Shown here piece by piece: positions 60,355 to 64,000 of a stretch of DNA of 64,000 nt. Location: assembly GCA_050014015.1 (NCBI GenBank), contig JBEKEC010000001.1, positions 1 through 64,000 of the forward strand. Direction: 5' to 3'. The stretch's first letter is position 1. The number at the start of each line of letters is the position of its first letter. The position numbers and the translations under genes are program-made. Under the pieces are notes generated by a model. That model saw only the letters and a list, made by a program, of their open reading frames with translations. It was not told the DNA's origin and did not search any database. The stretch is from PALSA-1353 sp050014015. Lineage in GTDB: Bacteria; Planctomycetota; Phycisphaerae; Tepidisphaerales; Tepidisphaeraceae.

Positions 60355-60479
60355 ATGCAACGCTCAACACTCAACGCTCAACGCTCAACGTTGAAGTAAA
60401 GAGTCGGCGCATGCGGAGACACGGCGAATTCCAGGTTTTCTTTGGCATTCCCTTGAAAGTTGAGCGTTAAGTGTTGCAT
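60355..60479. repeat. R6 palindromic repeat (CTCAACACTCAACGCTCAAC vocabulary)
   Basis: Tandem CGCTCAACA-like units (60355-60392) in the left arm pair with GTTGAGCGTTAAGTGTTGCAT (60458-60479) at the right. It occupies most of the 259-bp gap after the YfcE-like gene; nothing else is seen in the gap. Confidence 0.88.
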
Positions 60480-60570
60480 GGGTCGAACCGGCCGCCGCGC
60501 ACGCTGGTTCTGCGCACGCCCATTTTATTCTCGCTGACTCGCCGGCGCGCCGGTGCTACAATGACATGAC

Positions 60571-61104
60571 ATGGAAGCATCCTCACCTCCATGGACCATC
60601 CGCAGCTTTCGGCCGGCGGACCTGCCGGCCTGCCGGAAACTCTATGTCGAGGGACTTCTGGGCGGAAAACTTGCCGAGAACGACACCGGCCTGGACATCG
60701 ATGATATCGACGCGGTTTACATGCACACGGATGGCAACCACTTCTGGGTAGCGGAGATTCGCGGGCAGATCGTCGGCATGATCGGGGTGCAGCATCACGA
60801 TCAGGGCGTCGGTCAGGTGCGCCGGCTGCGAGTCGCCCAGGAGCACCGCCGCCGCGGGATCGGATCGCACCTGCTGGAAACCGCCATCACCTTCTGCCGT
60901 GAAAACCAATGCCTGAAAGTGGCACTCGACACGTTCACGGAACGCTCGGCGGCGGTTGAAATGTTCCAAAAGCTCGGCTTTCGCCACGGCGACACCCGCA
61001 TGGTCGCCGGCAAAGAGTTGATGTATTTTTATTTCGATCTGTATTCCGGGCAGCCGAGGCCCCGGGCGCAGGACGATGGATTTGCCCCCCTCAGCCACGC
61101 GTAA
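60571..61104 (+). CDS. GNAT family N-acetyltransferase
   Basis: The 177-residue protein has the acetyl-CoA site VRRLRVAQEHRRRGIGSHLLETAITFC, followed by LKVALDTFTERSAAVEMFQKLGFRHGDTR. It resembles the eukaryotic NAT8-like layout more than ribosomal acetyltransferases, but the substrate is not known. The gene is convergent with the 61253 lipoprotein. Confidence 0.9.
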   Translation: MEASSPPWTIRSFRPADLPACRKLYVEGLLGGKLAENDTGLDIDDIDAVYMHTDGNHFWVAEIRGQIVGMIGVQHHDQGVGQVRRLRVAQEHRRRGIGSHLLETAITFCRENQCLKVALDTFTERSAAVEMFQKLGFRHGDTRMVAGKELMYFYFDLYSGQPRPRAQDDGFAPLSHA

Positions 61105-61143
61105 CCGCCGCGCAACATAATTCGATTTGAAATCCATTGAAGA

Positions 61144-61230
61144 AAGATCTCACGCAGAGGCGCAGAGAGGGAGGTAAAAAAACAAATTTCTTTTGCTTCT
61201 CTGCGCCTTTGCGCCTCTGCGTGAGATCTT
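61144..61230. repeat. R5 palindromic repeat (CACGCAGAGGCGCAGAG vocabulary)
   Basis: AAGATCTCACGCAGAGGCGC in the left arm pairs exactly with the complement at 61211-61230. Repeats of GCAGAGG units follow. It sits between convergent genes and may terminate both. Confidence 0.9.
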
Positions 61231-61252
61231 GCTTTGAGTAAGTTAGGCCCGT

Positions 61253-61927
61253 TCAATCCAAATTGATCTTGGGCGTTGGCTCGTCCTCATCGGGATGGTA
61301 ATCGTGGAAAAGTCTGCCGATATCCTGGGCCATTTGGTCGGCCATCCTGGCTCGCAGGTCGGCGTCGGTGGTGCCGGAGCTGTCGGGAATCCACGCGGTC
61401 GTGATCTGCACGGCTTCACTGGAGGCGTCGGTGGGCCAGCGCGTGTCGCCCGTGGCCGAATCCACCACCTTGACGATGGCTTCGATGTGGCCGCGCATCT
61501 GACCGGCTCCCGGCGGTTTGACGATCTCGGCACGCCAGATGTGCACGTAAAGCACCTGCCGGGCGCCCACCCTCCGGCCGATCTCGGCAATGGACATTTT
61601 GCGGTATTGGTCGGGATCGGCGTCGCGCAGCCGCTCCAGATTCTGCGGATCGATGGTGGTTGCGATCTTGTCGTCTCGAAGCGACCGGCCGAGGGTCAAC
61701 GCCATGTGCTGTGATTCGATTCCCGAATCCAGCGACAGGTTATAGCTTTCCACGAGAACCAGCATCGAATCTTTTTTGTTCGGGACGTACTTGGCGTTGA
61801 CGGTCGGGGTGACGGCCTTGTCGGCGACGGCGCCGGCCAACGTGCAGGCGGCCAAGGCGCCGAGCGCGCCGGCCAGCATCACAAGACGCAAACTTTTTGC
61901 CGCGGTTTTACAGACGGTTTCAATCAT
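61253..61927 (-). CDS. Lipoprotein of unknown function
   Basis: The 224-residue protein has a lipoprotein signal (LVMLAGALGALAAC). The soluble domain (LVLVESYNLSLDSGIESQHMALTLGRSLRDDKIATTIDP, IAEIGRRVGARQVLYVHIWRAEI) looks like small outer-membrane-associated proteins with a TolB-like N-terminal pattern. No function is recognised. Its ATG overlaps the stop of the upstream lipoprotein gene. Confidence 0.75.
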   Translation of the reverse strand: MIETVCKTAAKSLRLVMLAGALGALAACTLAGAVADKAVTPTVNAKYVPNKKDSMLVLVESYNLSLDSGIESQHMALTLGRSLRDDKIATTIDPQNLERLRDADPDQYRKMSIAEIGRRVGARQVLYVHIWRAEIVKPPGAGQMRGHIEAIVKVVDSATGDTRWPTDASSEAVQITTAWIPDSSGTTDADLRARMADQMAQDIGRLFHDYHPDEDEPTPKINLD

Positions 61928-62607
61928 TGCACGTCCGCCTCGTGTGTGATGAACAGCTTGGCGAGTTCGCTCGTCAGCAAATCGATGGTTTTGTGGTAGA
62001 CCAGTTCGTCGCTGAGTCCGGGCATTCCTTCGGGCGGGGCCTGTTTCGGATAGACGCCGCCGACGCTGTCGATTTGATAAGCCAATTTCGCCCGTCCGTT
62101 GGCGACCTCCACGGCCTTCACGTCGGCCATGACCTGACCGCGCGAGAGATCGAGCGAATCGCTCGGGTGGAGCGACAAGCTTTCGACCTCGACGTAGATA
62201 AGCCGGGTGGCCGGGAACCGCAAGGCGATCTGCTCGGCGGAATCCGCCTGGGCTTCGGGATGGGCGTCTTGAAAGCGCAAGACCTGGGCGGTGCTCAGAA
62301 ACGTCGTGTTTTTCAGGTCGTCAAGTTCGGCGTCAATGCACTGCTGCAACTTGCCCCGCAGGCCGTCGGCGACGTCGGCGCGGATGTTGGGATGATCCAT
62401 GGCAACGCCCTCATCGGCCCAGACCATGATCGCGACGCGCTGGCCCTTGAGCCCGGAATAGGCCGGCGAGATATCTTCTTCCCCTTGGAGCTTCGCCGCC
62501 GCCACCCCCGCCAGTTGGCAACCCGCGCACGTCAACATTGCCCCAAACACCAGGATCGAGAGGATCCGCGGAACAACCCAACCGCGCTGCCACCAATTGC
62601 AATACAT
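61924..62607 (-). CDS. Lipoprotein of unknown function, paired with the next gene
   Basis: GAGGAG precedes ATG 62607. The 227-residue protein has a lipobox (ILVFGAMLTCAGC). Its domain (GQRVAIMVWADEGVAMDHPNIRADVADGLRGKLQ, ADSAEQIALRFPATRLIYVEVESL) is similar in plan to the 61253 protein, so the two may be distant paralogues. It overlaps that gene by four bases. Confidence 0.75.
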   Translation of the reverse strand: MYCNWWQRGWVVPRILSILVFGAMLTCAGCQLAGVAAAKLQGEEDISPAYSGLKGQRVAIMVWADEGVAMDHPNIRADVADGLRGKLQQCIDAELDDLKNTTFLSTAQVLRFQDAHPEAQADSAEQIALRFPATRLIYVEVESLSLHPSDSLDLSRGQVMADVKAVEVANGRAKLAYQIDSVGGVYPKQAPPEGMPGLSDELVYHKTIDLLTSELAKLFITHEADVQ

Positions 62608-62636
62608 CGTTCGGCTCCTCAGCTCACCCCCACAAT

Positions 62637-63122
62637 TCACAAGCGCCATCCATCGATTCCGTGCAGATGGATGAAAATCTTCCAGGCCCAGGCGATCACG
62701 GCCAGGGCCATAATCGCGGGAACATAGTATCGGCTTGGGCCAAGCGCGATCAACCGATACACCGACCGCCCCGTCGCGGCGATGTACAACCCAGCCCAGA
62801 ACGTGACGATGGTGAGCAGGCCAAGCACGGCTCCCATCGGCTGAACATAGAAGCTGGCGGGAAGATTTCCCCGGGCGAGCCACGAAAAGCTCGTGGTCAT
62901 GCCGCAACTCGGGCAGGGCAATCCGGTCCGCAGGGCAAACTGGCACTGGTCCAATCCGAGCTGGGTGTGAGTCCCCATCCCGGTCGGGCTTGGGGCGAGC
63001 CGGGCCGCGGTGATCATGATGGCCAGGCAGGCGAAGCTAATTCCCATCGCCAGAATCCTCCCGCCGACTCCCACGACCACCGGCTCTATGCGCGGAGAGA
63101 ATATGGCTGGAACCTCTTGCAT
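62637..63122 (-). CDS. DUF2752 membrane protein
   Basis: The 161-residue protein (start MQEVPAIFSPRIEP; longer starts at 63158 and 63182 are open) contains LRTGLPCPSCGMTTSFSWLARGNL, the DUF2752 signature PCPxCGxT, and three membrane helices. The role is unknown. It stands just upstream of the two lipoprotein genes on the same strand, about 30 bp away. Confidence 0.82.
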   Translation of the reverse strand: MQEVPAIFSPRIEPVVVGVGGRILAMGISFACLAIMITAARLAPSPTGMGTHTQLGLDQCQFALRTGLPCPSCGMTTSFSWLARGNLPASFYVQPMGAVLGLLTIVTFWAGLYIAATGRSVYRLIALGPSRYYVPAIMALAVIAWAWKIFIHLHGIDGWRL

Positions 63123-63182
63123 GCTGGCTGCGACAAAATACCGCAGGCGCGCGGGCATTGCCAATGCCCATCTTCTGTGCAA

Positions 63183-63638
63183 TTGCCCTCGCTAAAGAAT
63201 TATTGCAATTTCGGGGATTGCCAGAGGAATGACGCCTAGAATATTGTTGGTATTGTCTTTTGCCAAATAGTGTTGCGCGGTATTATGATTTTGCGTGGCG
63301 AAGTCGATCGCCGGCCATCGTGCTAACGGTATTGAATTTGCGGTTTCGGAGGCTTGGGATGTCGCGGCTGCGGTTTATGTAAATTGGGTTAGATATATCT
63401 CCATAGTTGACATTCCGCACCCGATAGATGTACTAATAGAATTAGGCCAAAGTGTCCGCCGGCACGAGTATTTTAATAAAATTGCGGAAGGCATGCCTGG
63501 TTCCGGTTAGTTTGTCGCTTCGAAAAACGATTTTCGAACTCCTGTCGGCCGGGTAAGTTGCCAGACCCGTACAAGCTCCACACAGTTATATTGACTGGTG
63601 TGGATGAGTCCTTTTTCAACTGAAAGTGTTCGCGTCTT
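63183..63638. other. A/T-richer gap without a supported gene
   Basis: This 456-bp gap is visibly richer in A and T than its surroundings. One open frame on the plus strand (63295-63510, 71 codons from a GTG) has no ribosome binding site and no recognisable motif, so I do not call it a gene. It may contain the promoter of the glycosyltransferase that follows. Confidence 0.5.
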
Positions 63639-64000
63639 ATGCGCGTTTTCATGCTCGGCTGGGAGTTTCCGCCCTTCATCAGTGGTGGTTTGGGTACCGC
63701 TTGCTATGGTCTGACCAAGGCCATGAGCGCATTGGGTACGGACATCATGTTCGTGCTTCCGCGGCCGGTTTCTACCCCGTTTTCCACCCACGTTCGGCTG
63801 GTCAGCCCGCGTCCCGGTTCGCCGCTGGCGTCGCCAACGACCGAATTTCGCCTCGATGAATTCGAGAACGTGAGCTTCCGTACTGTTGATGCGCAAATGG
63901 TCAATCCGTATCAGACGTCTGCCCAATATTCAGCCGAACGCGAAAAGGAAAGAGAAACGGAAGCCATCCGCACGCGTGCCTTGAAGGCCACGCAGGTGGA
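63639..64000 (+). CDS. Glycosyltransferase (GT4/glycogen-synthase-like), N-terminal part
   Basis: From ATG 63639 the frame is open to the end of the window (120 codons) and begins MRVFMLGWEFPPFISGGLGT followed by ACYGLTKAMSALGTDIMFVLP. The GWEFPPFISGGLG loop is the N-terminal sugar-nucleotide region of GT4 and starch/glycogen synthase enzymes. The following residues are low in conservation. The product is truncated by the window edge, so its length and partner genes are unknown. Confidence 0.85.
   Translation, partial: MRVFMLGWEFPPFISGGLGTACYGLTKAMSALGTDIMFVLPRPVSTPFSTHVRLVSPRPGSPLASPTTEFRLDEFENVSFRTVDAQMVNPYQTSAQYSAEREKERETEAIRTRALKATQV

Noticed and set aside
63295..63510. 71-codon plus-strand frame from a GTG
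   Set aside because: It has no ribosome binding site, family or neighbour link, and lies in an A/T-rich gap. It was left as unsupported.

Overview
The window looks like chromosomal DNA of a planctomycete, probably from the Phycisphaerae or a related environmental lineage. The supporting signs are: ECF sigma factors carrying membrane or extracytoplasmic extensions (14173-16404, 33572-34627); an ExbB/ExbD/ExbD/TPR/von Willebrand A cluster; a small membrane protein ending in a CxxC-GYDLRATP-CxxC ribbon (44181-44573); DUF3299, DUF2752 and DUF2231 proteins; and many palindromic intergenic repeats. No rRNA, tRNA or CRISPR array was seen. Assignment is by eye only.

Layout. 1-95: 3' end of an IS110-type transposase. 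300-1034: ThuA-like protein. 1148-7678: a less GC-rich five-gene operon (large anchored repeat protein, 8-cysteine exported peptide, anchored secreted protein, C39-like peptidase fused to rhodanese, MauE/DoxX redox membrane protein). It lies between two 35-bp direct repeats (988-1022, 7746-7780), one of which is the 3' end of the ThuA-like gene. I consider this the best candidate for an undescribed system. 7953-14075: housekeeping genes (EF-G-like GTPase, Panacea-like pair, oxidoreductase, ribH, nusB, ftsY). 14173-22452 (minus): ECF sigma with a large extension, TPR protein, ExbD, ExbD, ExbB, vWA protein. 22526-24820: Eis-like acetyltransferase and a SUMF1-type lipoprotein. 25084-30714: envelope-glycan cluster (P-loop kinase, GT8, metallophosphoesterase, GT-C enzyme, GT4). 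30760-32332: rpiB and a TsaC/low-molecular-weight phosphatase fusion. 32464-38691: type II secretion or pilus-like operon with an ECF sigma factor inside it. 38789-42753: miaB, small membrane protein, YmdB-like phosphodiesterase, lipA. 42758-44894: XRE regulator, vapBC, zinc-ribbon membrane protein, orphan Phd antitoxin. 44936-53394: mltA, DUF3299 pair, DUF2231 protein, squalene-cyclase-like protein, two-component pair, DMT exporter. 53554-55541: DUF3883 nuclease-like protein, DUF2442 protein, brnTA. 55601-64000: hydrolase, ABC-F ATPase, TauE exporter, YfcE-like phosphoesterase, acetyltransferase, two lipoproteins, DUF2752 protein, and a truncated glycosyltransferase running off the end.

A second theme is the repeats. 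At least nine short palindromic families, each with its own sequence vocabulary, sit in gene gaps. Some have become coding sequence: one lies in frame in a pseudopilin leader (37349-37451), one forms the N-terminus of the TPR protein (19277-19400), and others supply the stop codons of ftsY and the DMT transporter.
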